64,000 nt of DNA from Austwickia chelonae NBRC 105200 (GTDB taxonomy: Bacteria; Actinomycetota; Actinomycetes; Actinomycetales; Dermatophilaceae): contig NZ_BAGZ01000024.1 in NCBI RefSeq assembly GCF_000298175.1, forward strand, positions 20,674-84,673, read 5' to 3'. This document shows positions 40,085 to 49,604 of the stretch, piece after piece (positions within the stretch are counted from its first letter, which is position 1; every line of letters begins with the position of its first letter). The notes beneath the pieces are model-generated. The model was not told where the DNA came from. It saw only the letters and a program-made list of their open reading frames with translations, and searched no databases. The translations under genes and the position numbers were made by a program.

Positions 40085-41947
40085 ATGGGCGTGAAAGTGT
40101 TCAACCTGCCTGATCCGGGTGAGGGTCTGACGGAGGCGGAGATCGTCTCCTGGAAGGTCGCGGCCGGTGACCGGGTGTCGGTGAATCAGGTCGTGGTGGA
40201 GATCGAGACGGCGAAGTCGTTGGTGGAGTTGCCGATCCCGTGGGAGGGCACGGTCGGGGAGTTGTTGGTGCCTCAGGGGACCACTGTTCCGGTCGGGACA
40301 CCGATCATCTCCGTCGAGGTGGCCGGAGCAGACGCGGACCCCTTGCCCCAGGGCTCCGGTGCCAGCGGCCAGGCCGCGGTTGCCGGTGAGATGGCCGGAA
40401 TCGCCGAAGGCGGCGCAGCCGTCCCCGGCGATTCCGGCCGGGTGGTCGACGATGCCCCCGGCGCGAGTCCCAGCGGTTCGGTGAAGACCTTCCCCTTGCC
40501 CGACCCGGGTGAGGGTCTGACGGAGGCGGAGATCGTCTCCTGGAAGGTCGCGGCCGGTGACCGGGTGTCGGTGAATCAGGTCGTGGTGGAGATCGAGACG
40601 GCGAAGTCGTTGGTGGAGTTGCCGATCCCGTGGGAGGGCACGGTCGGGGAGTTGTTGGTGCCTCAAGGTGCCACTGTTCCGGTCGGGACACCGATCATCA
40701 CCGTCGTGGTGGCCGGTGCGCCGGAGGAGGGTGCCGCAGCCGCGTCCGCCGCGCAGAAGCGTGAACCGAATCTTGTCGGGTACGGCGCCATCGCCGGTTC
40801 GACGCGGCGGCGTGCCCGCCGAGGCGGGGTCATCCCAGCGCCTGCGGGCGGGGCCGCGTCCGCCACGCCCGTCGCGTCTGCACCGACGGCTCCGCCTGTT
40901 TCCGGGGCGGCTGCGCCGGTGATGGCCGCAGCGCCGGCGACTTCGCCTGCCCCACAGGTTTCGTCGTCGATGCAGGATCGTCCGGTCGGTCCGGCGGGGC
41001 CGGTCTCCCGCAGTGGGCGGCCCTTGGCCAAACCTCCGGTCCGTAAGTACGCCAAGGATCGTGGTGTCGACCTGGCGCAGGTGCCCGGTTCCGGTGAGGG
41101 CGGGATCATCTCCCGGGCGGATGTCGACGCCTTCCTGTCCGGAGCGTCCGGAGCGTCCGGGGCATCCGGGGCGTCCGCTCCGTCCGAGGCTGCGGCGGCG
41201 TCGGCTCCGGTCGGGGTGTCGCGTCCGGCCGGTGAGCGGGAGACCCGTATCCCGGTCAAGGGTGTCCGGAAGATGACGGCCGAGGCGATGGTGCGCAGCA
41301 AGTTCACTGCTCCGCATGTCACCGAGTTCGTCACCATCGATGTCACGGCGACGATGGATCTGGTCGAACGGTTGAAAGCGGATCGCGAGTTCCGTGACGT
41401 CAAGGTGACTCCGTTGCTGGTCGTCGCGAAGGCCCTGATCCTGGTGTGTCGGCGCCATCCGGGGGTCAACGCGGTGTGGGACGAGGCGGCGCAGGAGATC
41501 GTGGTCAGGAACTACGTGAACCTGGGGATCGCCGCGGCGACTCCGCGCGGGCTGGTCGTCCCGAACATCAAGGACGCCGACGCCATGACGATGCGTGAAC
41601 TCGCCGAGGCCCTGGGCGGTCTGGTCGATACGGCTCGGGCCGGGCGTACGCAGCCGGCCGAGATGGCCGGGGGCACGATCACGATCACCAATGTCGGGGT
41701 TTTCGGCGTCGACACGGGGACGCCGATCATCAACCCGGGGGAGTCCGCGATCCTGGCCTTCGGCGCGGTGAAGCGGATGCCGTGGGTGATCGACCACGGC
41801 GGCCAGGAGATGGTCGTGCCGCGATGGGTCACCCAGTTGGCGTTGAGTTTCGACCACCGGTTGATCGACGGGGACCTGGGCAGCCGTTTCCTCGCCGATG
41901 TGGCCGCGATCCTGACCGACCCGGCGAAGGGTCTCGTCTGGGGGTGA
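40085..41947 (+). CDS. pdhC: dihydrolipoamide acyltransferase (E2) with two lipoyl domains
   Basis: A 620-residue core enzyme of the complex. There are two lipoyl domains (about residues 3-80 and 133-210), each with the lipoylated lysine in [14 protein letters not shown]. An Ala/Pro-rich linker follows. The E1/E3-binding domain ([26 protein letters not shown]) is at about 317-350, then a GASGASGAS linker. The catalytic domain ends in SFDHRLIDG with active-site H591. The two lipoyl domains are almost identical at DNA level, implying recent duplication or gene conversion. GAGGGG lies upstream of the ATG. Confidence 0.93.
   Translation: MGVKVFNLPDPGEGLTEAEIVSWKVAAGDRVSVNQVVVEIETAKSLVELPIPWEGTVGELLVPQGTTVPVGTPIISVEVAGADADPLPQGSGASGQAAVAGEMAGIAEGGAAVPGDSGRVVDDAPGASPSGSVKTFPLPDPGEGLTEAEIVSWKVAAGDRVSVNQVVVEIETAKSLVELPIPWEGTVGELLVPQGATVPVGTPIITVVVAGAPEEGAAAASAAQKREPNLVGYGAIAGSTRRRARRGGVIPAPAGGAASATPVASAPTAPPVSGAAAPVMAAAPATSPAPQVSSSMQDRPVGPAGPVSRSGRPLAKPPVRKYAKDRGVDLAQVPGSGEGGIISRADVDAFLSGASGASGASGASAPSEAAAASAPVGVSRPAGERETRIPVKGVRKMTAEAMVRSKFTAPHVTEFVTIDVTATMDLVERLKADREFRDVKVTPLLVVAKALILVCRRHPGVNAVWDEAAQEIVVRNYVNLGIAAATPRGLVVPNIKDADAMTMRELAEALGGLVDTARAGRTQPAEMAGGTITITNVGVFGVDTGTPIINPGESAILAFGAVKRMPWVIDHGGQEMVVPRWVTQLALSFDHRLIDGDLGSRFLADVAAILTDPAKGLVWG
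40115..40309 (+). repeat. lipoyl-domain DNA repeat, copy 1
   Basis: About 195 bases that recur exactly 390 bases downstream (40505-40699). The first 161 bases are identical, and only three substitutions follow around the CAGGGGACC / CAAGGTGCC site. Even synonymous positions match. Confidence 0.9.
40505..40699 (+). repeat. lipoyl-domain DNA repeat, copy 2
   Basis: Second copy of 40115-40309; it encodes the second lipoyl domain of the same E2 protein. Confidence 0.9.
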
Positions 41948-41988
41948 TGACCGACGTCCGGTGACCGTGCAGGTCCCGGTCGGACGGA

Positions 41989-42027
41989 CGAGAGGCGGCC
42001 GGGCCACGGACCCCCGGCCGCCTCTCG
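41989..42027. terminator. bidirectional terminator between E2 and BenE genes
   Basis: A perfect 15-base stem, 41989-42003 with 42013-42027, and a 9-base loop, in the convergent gap. Confidence 0.8.
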
Positions 42028-42047
42028 GTGCCGTGGAGATTTCCCGG

Positions 42048-43301
42048 TCAGCGGGTCGTCTGCGCGGCGGGGGTGGCTTCTGCCGTTCCTGTTGCCTCTG
42101 CCGGGGTGTCTTCCGTCGCGGGGGTGGTCGGCGCCGGTCGGCGGGCGGCGTGGGTGACGAGGTACACGATGAGCCCGGCCAGCAGCGACCAGAAGGCGGC
42201 GCCGATCCCGGCGACGGAGAAACCTGAGGCGGCGACGAGGAAGGTCACGGCGGCGGCTTCCCGGTGGTCGACGTCGCCCATGGCGCTGCTGGCGGCATTC
42301 GCGAAGCTGGCGATGAGGGCGAGTCCGGCCACGGCGGCGAGCAGTCCGGCCGGGGCGGCTTGTGAGATCTCCGTGACGGCGCGGGACGCCGGTCCGAGCA
42401 GGATGTAGACCACTCCGCAGGAGACGCCGGCGATCCATCGTCGGTCGCGGTCGGCGCCGGCTTCCGGCCCGGCGGCCAGGGCGGCGGCGATGGCGGAGAG
42501 GTTGATGGCGTGTCCGCCGAGGGGTGCTCCCAGCGCGCTCAGGGCGCCGGTGCAGGTCAGGGCGCCACGGACCGGCGGGTGGTAGTCGAAGGATTGCAGG
42601 ACGGTGATGCCGGGGATGTTCTGGCTGGTCATCGTCACGATGTACAGGGGGACACCGACGGCGACCATCGTCGGTAAGGACAGCGCCGGGGTCACCCAGA
42701 CGACTTGGGGCAGCAGTGATTCGGTGGAGACGGCGGTGAAGGCCCCGCTGAGTCCCATGATGATCAGGGCGACGGCGAAGGCTCCGGGGACGGACCATCG
42801 GCGGGCCAGGCGGAGGAGAAGGAGCCAGGTGATCACGATGGGGGCGATGGTGGCCGGGCTGCGGGCGAGGTCGCGGAAGGGGGCCAGGCACAGGCTCAGC
42901 AGGACTCCGGCGAGCATCGCATTGGCGACGGGGGTGGGGATCTGTCGGACCAGGTCGCCGAAGGACGGGACCAGGCCGGACAGGGCGAGGAGTATCCCGA
43001 CCAGAATGAAAGCCCCTACTGCGGTGGCGAATCCACCTTCAGGTGCGGCTGCGGTGGCCAGGAGGGCGGCTCCTGGGGTCGACCAGGCCGCGGTCACCGG
43101 CGCCCGGTACCGCCAGGACAGGAGGATCGAGGAGACTCCCATCGCCAGGCAGAGCACGGCGAGTCCCGACGAGGCCTGTGCCGAGTCGGCGCCCATGGCG
43201 GTCAACCCGGTGAGTACGACGGCGAAAGAGCTGGTGAAGCCGACGATCCCGCAGATCACCCCGGCTATCACGGGCTGCATCAGCAGCAACGGTTCGCGCA
43301 C
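42048..43301 (-). CDS. BenE-family benzoate/H+ symporter-like protein
   Basis: A 417-residue, roughly 12-helix membrane protein. The BenE family signatures are clear: GFTSSFAVVLTGL near the start, YRAPVTAAWSTPGAALL, the central MTSQNIPGITVLQSFDYHPP and APLGGHAINLSAIAAAL. The C-terminus is a Pro/Thr/Ala-rich cytoplasmic tail. Characterised relatives take up benzoate with protons; in this genome the substrate may differ, since no aromatic degradation genes are adjacent. The GTG start at 43301 is preceded by GAGGAGAGGGA. Confidence 0.85.
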   Translation of the reverse strand: MREPLLLMQPVIAGVICGIVGFTSSFAVVLTGLTAMGADSAQASSGLAVLCLAMGVSSILLSWRYRAPVTAAWSTPGAALLATAAAPEGGFATAVGAFILVGILLALSGLVPSFGDLVRQIPTPVANAMLAGVLLSLCLAPFRDLARSPATIAPIVITWLLLLRLARRWSVPGAFAVALIIMGLSGAFTAVSTESLLPQVVWVTPALSLPTMVAVGVPLYIVTMTSQNIPGITVLQSFDYHPPVRGALTCTGALSALGAPLGGHAINLSAIAAALAAGPEAGADRDRRWIAGVSCGVVYILLGPASRAVTEISQAAPAGLLAAVAGLALIASFANAASSAMGDVDHREAAAVTFLVAASGFSVAGIGAAFWSLLAGLIVYLVTHAARRPAPTTPATEDTPAEATGTAEATPAAQTTR

Positions 43302-43427
43302 GCGTCTTCCCTCTCCTCGGACGGCAGGGGAAGTTTAGCGATCAGCCGTATGTGATGTGCGATATGTTCCACGGCCTGCCCGGGAGGACCGACCGACGGT
43401 GCGATGCCTCGAGGAACGGGCGTCGGC

Positions 43428-44294
43428 TCAAGGAGTGATCGTCAGACACTCCATGAACCGCCGGGCCACGTCCTCGTCGCCGAGCACCGTGTAGACACTG
43501 TCCTCGGCGGAGCGACGTCCGGCCGCCCGCCGGGTGAAGACATCGGTGGACATCTGCAACGAGATGGTGCGACCGATGGCCGGGATCGGCCCGGTCTCGT
43601 CGTGTGAACCGGCGAACATCAGGTGCCCGCAGATCTCCCCGTCGTCGACCTTCTCGACCCGCACTCCCGACCGGGCGACCACCGGGCCGGTCAGCTCGAC
43701 CATGAGGACCCGGCCGGGCTCCAGGCCGACCTTCTGGACGACGATCTCGGGCAGGGCATCCAGGATGCGGGCCACGGTGACGGCGGCAGCAGGGGAGTCC
43801 AGGTTGCCCGGGCGTCCTAGGGCATCACGGATGTCCTGTTCATGGCACCACACGTCGAAGATGCGCAGTCTGAGCAGGTCGGCGAGGGTTGTCGGGCGGC
43901 CGCCGATCCCTTCGACCTCGGTGTCCTCGGTGAGTCCGCCGTCCCTGAGTCGACCGAGCCGGGCGGCGAGGGTGTGCTGGAGTTCGGTGACGATGTCGCC
44001 GACGGTGCGCGCCCGGCGGAATTCGACGCCGTTCTCCATGGCCCGACCGATGCTGTTGCGCAGGTAGTCACGTTCGGGGACGTCGACGACGGGATCCGGG
44101 CGGCCGATGAGTGCCGCTTCCAGGCTGACCACGTGGCTCACCTGGTCCTTGATGGTCCATCCCGGACAGGGTGTGGGCGCGGCCGCGTCCTCTTCGGACA
44201 GGGCGAAGGTGAGATCCACCACGGCTTGCGCCGTTCCCGCGAATGCTTCTACGAGGCCGTGCAGATCTTCGGGTGCTGCCGGATGCATTGGCAT
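43428..44294 (-). CDS. maleylpyruvate isomerase-like mycothiol-dependent family protein
   Basis: A 288-residue DinB-fold protein of the actinobacterial maleylpyruvate isomerase N-terminal family. PCPGWTIKDQVSHVVSLE gives the first metal histidine, and LRIFDVWCHEQDIRDALGRPG gives the H-E-x-D-I second metal block. A C-terminal SCP2-like beta/alpha region follows (VLMVELTG...ISLQMSTDVFTRRAAGR). The family often uses mycothiol as cofactor, consistent with an actinobacterium; the exact reaction is unknown. The start ATG at 44294 is 6 bases from a TATTGT hexamer, so the message is probably leaderless. Its promoter abuts that of the divergent CopD-CtaG gene. Confidence 0.82.
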   Translation of the reverse strand: MPMHPAAPEDLHGLVEAFAGTAQAVVDLTFALSEEDAAAPTPCPGWTIKDQVSHVVSLEAALIGRPDPVVDVPERDYLRNSIGRAMENGVEFRRARTVGDIVTELQHTLAARLGRLRDGGLTEDTEVEGIGGRPTTLADLLRLRIFDVWCHEQDIRDALGRPGNLDSPAAAVTVARILDALPEIVVQKVGLEPGRVLMVELTGPVVARSGVRVEKVDDGEICGHLMFAGSHDETGPIPAIGRTISLQMSTDVFTRRAAGRRSAEDSVYTVLGDEDVARRFMECLTITP

Positions 44295-44300
44295 GGCCCC

Positions 44301-44314
44301 ACAATATCTAGGCT
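44301..44314. promoter_or_regulatory. back-to-back leaderless promoters
   Basis: TATTGT (minus strand, 44306-44301) ends 6 bases before the minus-strand ATG. TAGGCT (plus strand, 44309-44314) ends 7 bases before the plus-strand ATG at 44322. Only 27 bases separate the two start codons, so the two -10 boxes are two bases apart and the -35 regions lie in the opposite coding regions. Confidence 0.55.
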
Positions 44315-44321
44315 GGGAGAC

Positions 44322-46388
44322 ATGGCCACCTCAATCGGTTCCTCGAATGCACTGCGGAGCGGCTTCGTAGGAAATCGGACTCCCCTTTTTCTGTTGTGGT
44401 CCGTAGTCAGTGCTCTCGCGTTGTGCGGGGTGTTGGGAATGTTTCTGGCGGGGGCTTACGGGGGTGCTTTTGCTGCTCTCGACGGTTTTTCCGACGGCGG
44501 TCGTTTCACACGTTACGGTCTGCCCCTGGCCCGGACGGTGCACGATGTCTTCGGGACGCTCACCGTGGGTCTTCTGCTGTTGGCGGGGACGATCCTGCCG
44601 GATACGACGTCGACGCGGCGCCGGGAGACGGCGTGTCGTCTGGGGGCGATGACGGGGGCGGTGTGGGTCGTCGCGGGCACGGTCACGATGCTCCTGCTGA
44701 TCAGCAATGTCGCGGGGGTTCCGGTGGGGGATGCGGCTTTCCTGTCGACGGTGTCGAGTTTCGTGTGGTCGATCGACCTGTTCCGGGTGTATCTGATCAG
44801 CGTGTTGATCGTGCTGGGTGTGGTGGTGGGTGCTGCGACGGCGCGGTCGAAGACCACGATGGTGTGGATGGCGGCGCTGTCGGTGGGGGCGCTGTTGCCC
44901 TTGGCCTTGGCCGGCCATTCGGGGGGGAGCCTGTCTCATGACACGGCGGTGAACTCGTTGGCGGTGCACCTGGCGGCGGCGTTCGTGTGGTGCGGTGGTC
45001 TGGCGGCGATCCTCATCCTGTGGCCGATCCTCGGATCGACGGCAGCTGTTGTGGTGCAACGGTATTCGGTTCTGGCTGCGTGGGCTTTGGGTGGGGTGGC
45101 GGTCTCGGGGGTGCTCAACGGCGCGGTGCGCCTGGGCGAATGGTCGCAGCTCACCAGCAGATACGGTCTGGTGCTGGTCGCGAAGGTGGCGCTCCTCGCG
45201 CTCCTGGCGGCAGCCGGGTGGCGGATGCGGGCGGGCGTCGTGGGGCGCTTGTCCGAGGGGCGGGTGCGGGGCACCTTCGTCCGGTTGGCTGCGGCGGAGA
45301 TCGCGGTCATGTCCTTGGCGATGGGAGTGGGCGCGGGATTGGCCCGCAGCCAGACCCCGGTACCGCGTTCCTTGCAGGCCGACCCGGACGTCGCCGTGGC
45401 ACTGACCGGCTATCCGGCACCGACACAACGCCTTTCGGGATGGGATTGGTTCACCGTCTGGCGGATCGACTGGCTGTGGCTGGCGGCCTCCCTGCTGGCG
45501 GTGGGGGTGTACGTGTGGGCCGTGCTGCGTCTGCACCGCCGAGGCGACGCCTGGCCGATGCGGCGCACCGTGATGTGGACCTTCGGCTGGTTGCTGTTCG
45601 TGTGGACGACCTCGGGCGCGCCGGGGGTCTACGGGCGGGTGCAGTTCTCCACGCACATGTTCATGCACATGATGCTGACGATGGGGATCCCGGTGTTCCT
45701 GGCGGTGGGTGCGCCACTCAGTCTGATCTCGCGAGCCCTTCCTGCCCGTCGCGACCGGACGATGGGTCCCCGGGAGATCCTGTTGGCGACGGCACATTCA
45801 CGATGGTTGACCTTCTGGGCCAATCCGGTGATCGCCTCGATCAATTTCGCCGGCTCGCTTTATGTTTTCTATTTCACCGGTCTGTTCGAGTTGGCGCTGC
45901 GCACCCATACCGGCCATGTGGCGATGGTGGTGCATTTCATGTTGGCCGGTTATGTGTTCTGTTGGTCGCTGATCGGCATCGATCCCGGACCGCGTAGATG
46001 GCCGCCTTCGCTGCGTCTGGTGGCCCTTTTCGTGACGATGAGTGTGCACGCTTTCTTCGGCGTGGCGATCATGTCGGCGTCGACCTTGTTGGCGCCGGGA
46101 TTCTTCGAGCTGCTGCACACCGGCGGGACCACCGGATGGGTGGGTGACCTCTTGGCGGACCAACAGGCCGGAGGCGGCATCACCTGGGGAATCGGAGAAT
46201 TCCCGATGCTGGTGTTGGCGCTGCTCACCGCCTTGGCGTGGATGCGGGCCGACGAGAGCGAGGCCCGCCGCCAGGACCGCCAGGCCGAACGGGACCACGA
46301 CGCCGCCCTCATCGCGTACAACGCCGAGCTGGCGCGTCGGGCCGAAGCCTTGCGCCGGGCCGAGGAAGCCCAGGGACGCCGTTCGTGA
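44322..46388 (+). CDS. CopD-CtaG fusion membrane protein
   Basis: A 688-residue polytopic protein. The N-terminal half (to about residue 330) has a CopD-type copper-resistance domain (LVWCGGLAAIL-like AAFVWCGGL and TSRYGLVLVAKVALLALLA). The C-terminal half is a CtaG/caa3-type domain (VQFSTHMFMHMMLTMGIPVFLAVGAPL, HFMLAGYVFCWSLIGIDPGP, SVHAFFGVAIM), with Met/His clusters suited to copper. A charged coiled tail of about 50 residues ends the protein. The likely role is copper handling or cytochrome oxidase copper-site assembly at the membrane. The ATG at 44322 is far inside a longer open frame and is supported by the adjacent promoter. Confidence 0.87.
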   Translation: MATSIGSSNALRSGFVGNRTPLFLLWSVVSALALCGVLGMFLAGAYGGAFAALDGFSDGGRFTRYGLPLARTVHDVFGTLTVGLLLLAGTILPDTTSTRRRETACRLGAMTGAVWVVAGTVTMLLLISNVAGVPVGDAAFLSTVSSFVWSIDLFRVYLISVLIVLGVVVGAATARSKTTMVWMAALSVGALLPLALAGHSGGSLSHDTAVNSLAVHLAAAFVWCGGLAAILILWPILGSTAAVVVQRYSVLAAWALGGVAVSGVLNGAVRLGEWSQLTSRYGLVLVAKVALLALLAAAGWRMRAGVVGRLSEGRVRGTFVRLAAAEIAVMSLAMGVGAGLARSQTPVPRSLQADPDVAVALTGYPAPTQRLSGWDWFTVWRIDWLWLAASLLAVGVYVWAVLRLHRRGDAWPMRRTVMWTFGWLLFVWTTSGAPGVYGRVQFSTHMFMHMMLTMGIPVFLAVGAPLSLISRALPARRDRTMGPREILLATAHSRWLTFWANPVIASINFAGSLYVFYFTGLFELALRTHTGHVAMVVHFMLAGYVFCWSLIGIDPGPRRWPPSLRLVALFVTMSVHAFFGVAIMSASTLLAPGFFELLHTGGTTGWVGDLLADQQAGGGITWGIGEFPMLVLALLTALAWMRADESEARRQDRQAERDHDAALIAYNAELARRAEALRRAEEAQGRRS

Positions 46389-46410
46389 GGGAGCCCTCCA
46401 CGCCGTAGAT

Positions 46411-46436
46411 CCGGCAGGTCACTCCTGACCTGCCGG
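46411..46436. terminator. bidirectional terminator between CopD-CtaG and EccB genes
   Basis: A perfect 11-base stem, 46411-46421 with 46426-46436, and a CTCC loop. It marks the border of the type VII secretion locus. Confidence 0.8.
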
Positions 46437-46441
46437 GCGAT

Positions 46442-48097
46442 TCATCGGCTGGGAGACGGTCTGGCCGTCGTACCCGGCGTCGACGACTTGGCCGAGGCCC
46501 CGGGCGACGGCGACGGCGAACCTTCCGCCTGACCGGTGGCCGTCGGCGTGGCCGACGCGGACGGGGACGCAGAAGGCGCGGACGAGGTCGGCGGTGACGA
46601 CGACGGCGAGGCATCAGGGGTTTTCGTCGGTGCAGGACCCGACCCCCGGGCTTCCGCCAGCCGCAATGCGGCCTGGGTGTCCAGGCCCGGCCCCTGCGGA
46701 AGCAACTTGACCAGTTCCGGTGACACCGCCTGGACCCGCTGGCCCAGGCCGAGCAGACGCAGCGTCCGCGCATCCGCGACCGGGAAACTCATCCCCCGAT
46801 CGGTGATCAGCACCGGGTTGCCGTCGTTGGCCGTCGCACCGTCGGGCCACGGACCCACGACCAGACCCCAACCGGGACGCACGTAGATGCGCTGCGCCGA
46901 ATGGTTCGTCTCCTTGGCCGGCGCCTCCACCGGTTTCACCCCCGACGGGAGGGGCACCGCACGGGTCGGGTAGATGGTGCGCTGCGGGCCGCCTTCGGCC
47001 GCGGCCCAGTCCAGGCAGAGCACCGGGGACGTGGCAGCATCCACCAGCGACGGCCGGACCGTCGGATAGGGCGAGGTGTCCAACGGGTGACTGGTGATCT
47101 TCGCATTCGACAGGTCGCTGGGCGGGACGGCCGGGATGTCACCGTGCTGCCCGGTCACCGAGCGGAGGAGATCCGCGGTGACGCTGGTGATCTTCTGGAC
47201 GCCGTCGTTGTGGACCACGTAATAGGTACGGCCGGTGGTGGCCTGCTCGGCCCGCACCACATCCCCGATGGACAACCGGCGACTGGCCAACTGGATCGGC
47301 TTGCCCTGGTCGGGAACGGACGGGGAGACGATCTCGGGACGTTCCGGGATCGCGTTGAGCAGACCCAGACTGATCGGCCGCAGCTTGGCGTTGTCGATGC
47401 CCAGACCGAGCGCCAGCTTCGGGTCCCGCAGATTCACCTTCGAACGGTGACCGTCCATCAACAGGTAGGTGGTGTTCCCCCGATCGGCGGTCACCAAGGA
47501 GGCCACCTCCGGGCCCGGCTGGATCCCGCCGCCGTTCTCCCCGATCACCACGGTCGTCTTCAGACCGGGCAGCGGCTGAGGAGGACCGCCCGGATCCTTC
47601 TGCGTCTCGTCGCAGACCGTCCACCGGCTGTCGAGCTGATGGGCGTCGTCGGGCACCGACCCCGGCGCATCCGGGATACCCAGCAGCGAGCCCCGGGAGA
47701 ACTCCTTGATGCTCTCCGTGTTCACCCGCCGCACGATGTCCGACTGGCGACGCAGAGGCACCTCCCCGGAGGCCGCAGGCGCCGCGGCGAGCATCGCCGA
47801 CGTCAGATTGGTGGTCGGGTGCAACACCCGCTCCCGCACGACATAGGACACGCCGGTGTCGGTGTCCACGAGCACGGTGGCGTCACCGACCGACGGGGCG
47901 GGCTTGATGATCCCGTAGACGAGCATCCCGGCCAGACCGAGCGATGCGATGACGACGCCGACGAGGAAAGCAGTCCCGGAACGCGGCCCGTGCGGATCCC
48001 GCCGGTAGGCCTCACCGGTGGCGACGGCCTCCTTGAGCCGTTGCACGCCGAAACGGTATGCCTGGACTTGCGTTGTCGATCCACGGTCAGCTGCCAT
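46442..48097 (-). CDS. eccB: type VII secretion protein EccB
   Basis: A 551-residue membrane-anchored core component of the ESX translocon. It has a short cytoplasmic N-terminus (TTQVQAYRFGVQRLKEAVATG, the family signature), one membrane helix (LVGVVIASLGLAGMLVYGII) and a large outer domain with repeat-like R domains (for example WTVCDETQK and SPVLCLDWAA with conserved cysteines, YYVVHNDGVQKI). The C-terminus is a roughly 70-residue Ser/Pro/Thr-rich disordered tail. ATG at 48097; an upstream extension of the frame is shadow. It is divergent from eccE with a 97-base gap. Confidence 0.92.
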   Translation of the reverse strand: MAADRGSTTQVQAYRFGVQRLKEAVATGEAYRRDPHGPRSGTAFLVGVVIASLGLAGMLVYGIIKPAPSVGDATVLVDTDTGVSYVVRERVLHPTTNLTSAMLAAAPAASGEVPLRRQSDIVRRVNTESIKEFSRGSLLGIPDAPGSVPDDAHQLDSRWTVCDETQKDPGGPPQPLPGLKTTVVIGENGGGIQPGPEVASLVTADRGNTTYLLMDGHRSKVNLRDPKLALGLGIDNAKLRPISLGLLNAIPERPEIVSPSVPDQGKPIQLASRRLSIGDVVRAEQATTGRTYYVVHNDGVQKITSVTADLLRSVTGQHGDIPAVPPSDLSNAKITSHPLDTSPYPTVRPSLVDAATSPVLCLDWAAAEGGPQRTIYPTRAVPLPSGVKPVEAPAKETNHSAQRIYVRPGWGLVVGPWPDGATANDGNPVLITDRGMSFPVADARTLRLLGLGQRVQAVSPELVKLLPQGPGLDTQAALRLAEARGSGPAPTKTPDASPSSSPPTSSAPSASPSASATPTATGQAEGSPSPSPGASAKSSTPGTTARPSPSR

Positions 48098-48194
48098 CTG
48101 CACGCCCCCTATCCTGGACAAGGATATTGCGGGCCGGTGGGAAGTCGTCCCCTGGTGTCCGTGAACGACAGGGTGGCGGGATGCGAGGGCAGTG

Positions 48195-49604
48195 ATGTTG
48201 GAGATCGCAGCCGACGGCCGTCGCGGCAACGCAGGCGGCGGGCATCGTGATGGCCGTAAACCGGGACGCCGCCGGACGTCGGGCGGCGGACCGTCCCGCA
48301 CACCGGGCGGCCCCGGCGGTGGCAGCAACCGTGCAGGACACGGCCGCCCGCAGGAGGGCACTCCGCAGATCCGCCGCAAAGGCCGCGACCTGACCTTCGG
48401 TCCAATCCCGGTGAGCGCCGTCGTCAGCCTGGAGATCCTCGCCGTCGGCGTCCTGATCGCCGTCTTCGTCCGCGAACCGTGGGCGCGCGCGCTGGGCGGC
48501 GGGCTGCTGATCCTGGTCGGTCTGTTGACCTTCCCCGTGGGGCGCGGCGGAACGCTGTGGGCCCATCTGGTGCGTCTGCTGTCCTTCCGGTCGAGGACGA
48601 GGAGTTTCTCCGCGGTGGAGAATCCTGTGGACGAGGAGGGGCAGGCGGTCCGTGACCGTCCTGAGCCGGATGTCGGGGACGAACCCGGCTGGGGGGAGAC
48701 TGCGGTCCCTGCGGATCTGGACGTCCTTTTCGACCACGACCTGGCGGTCTTCTCCGTGTCCGACCGGATGGGGCGGGAGTTCGGGGCTTTCCGGCATGCG
48801 GGGCGGTGGGGTGTCGCGATCCGCGTCTGCTCGTTCGAGGGGGTCCTGGTGGAGGCCGGGGTCCGTGAGATTCCGCTGCACCTGATGTGTGAGCGGCTCG
48901 CCGCATTGGACGTGCTCGGCGTGGGCGTCCGTGTCGTGCAGTACACCTCGGGTCAGGGGCGGTCCGTCCTGCCTCCGGCGTTGGCGGCGCTGGCTGACGA
49001 GTTGCGGGCTCGGGACGGGTGGGGTCTGCGTTCTGCTCGTGAGGCGTTCGTCTTCCTGTCGGTGGACCCGCAGCAGGCGAAGGAGGCGGTGGCCGTGCGT
49101 GGCGGCGGCGCGCCGGGGGTCTCCCGTCTGTTGACGGTGTTGACCGACGTGGCCAGGACGGCTTTGGCGGCTTCGTCCGTGCAGGTGGACGTCCTGGAGC
49201 GCGGTGACCTGTTGAAGACGGTGGAACAGTTGGCGATGAATCCGGTACGGATGGTCGAGGGGGCGACCACGTGGACGGAGTCGCGTTGGCAGGTGATCTC
49301 CGATATGACTCATCATCGTGTGCTCGCCGCCACGGCGTGGCAGGCGGGCGCGGACATCAGCCCGGTTCTGGCGGTGCCTGCCCATGCCGTGGTGACGGCC
49401 TTGGACCTGCAGCTCGGACGGCCCGGGGAGGGCGCCGACGTCGTGCAGCTGGTGCGGGTGACCGCGCAGAGCCTGGCCGAGTTGGAGGAGTCGACGGCGG
49501 CGGTGGTGTCGGTGGCGCAGGAGGCCGGGATGTCGCTCAGACCTGTGGCGGGTCATCAGCGGATGGCTTTGTTGGCGACGATGGGGCCGGGGGCGTGCGG
49601 ATGA
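48195..49604 (+). CDS. eccE: type VII secretion protein EccE
   Basis: About 469 residues. A long Gly/Arg-rich N-terminus precedes two adjacent membrane helices (VSAVVSLEILAVGVLIAVFV and GGGLLILVGLLTFPVG). A cytoplasmic domain follows with FGAFRHAGRWGVAIRV, the typical EccE strand pattern, and the later LWRVTAQSLAEL-like VRVTAQSLAELEE block. EccE is the peripheral subunit of the ESX membrane complex and is absent from the simplest (ESX-4) systems. The start at 48195 has GAGGG 6 bases upstream. The stop overlaps the next ATG. Confidence 0.82.
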   Translation: MLEIAADGRRGNAGGGHRDGRKPGRRRTSGGGPSRTPGGPGGGSNRAGHGRPQEGTPQIRRKGRDLTFGPIPVSAVVSLEILAVGVLIAVFVREPWARALGGGLLILVGLLTFPVGRGGTLWAHLVRLLSFRSRTRSFSAVENPVDEEGQAVRDRPEPDVGDEPGWGETAVPADLDVLFDHDLAVFSVSDRMGREFGAFRHAGRWGVAIRVCSFEGVLVEAGVREIPLHLMCERLAALDVLGVGVRVVQYTSGQGRSVLPPALAALADELRARDGWGLRSAREAFVFLSVDPQQAKEAVAVRGGGAPGVSRLLTVLTDVARTALAASSVQVDVLERGDLLKTVEQLAMNPVRMVEGATTWTESRWQVISDMTHHRVLAATAWQAGADISPVLAVPAHAVVTALDLQLGRPGEGADVVQLVRVTAQSLAELEESTAAVVSVAQEAGMSLRPVAGHQRMALLATMGPGACG

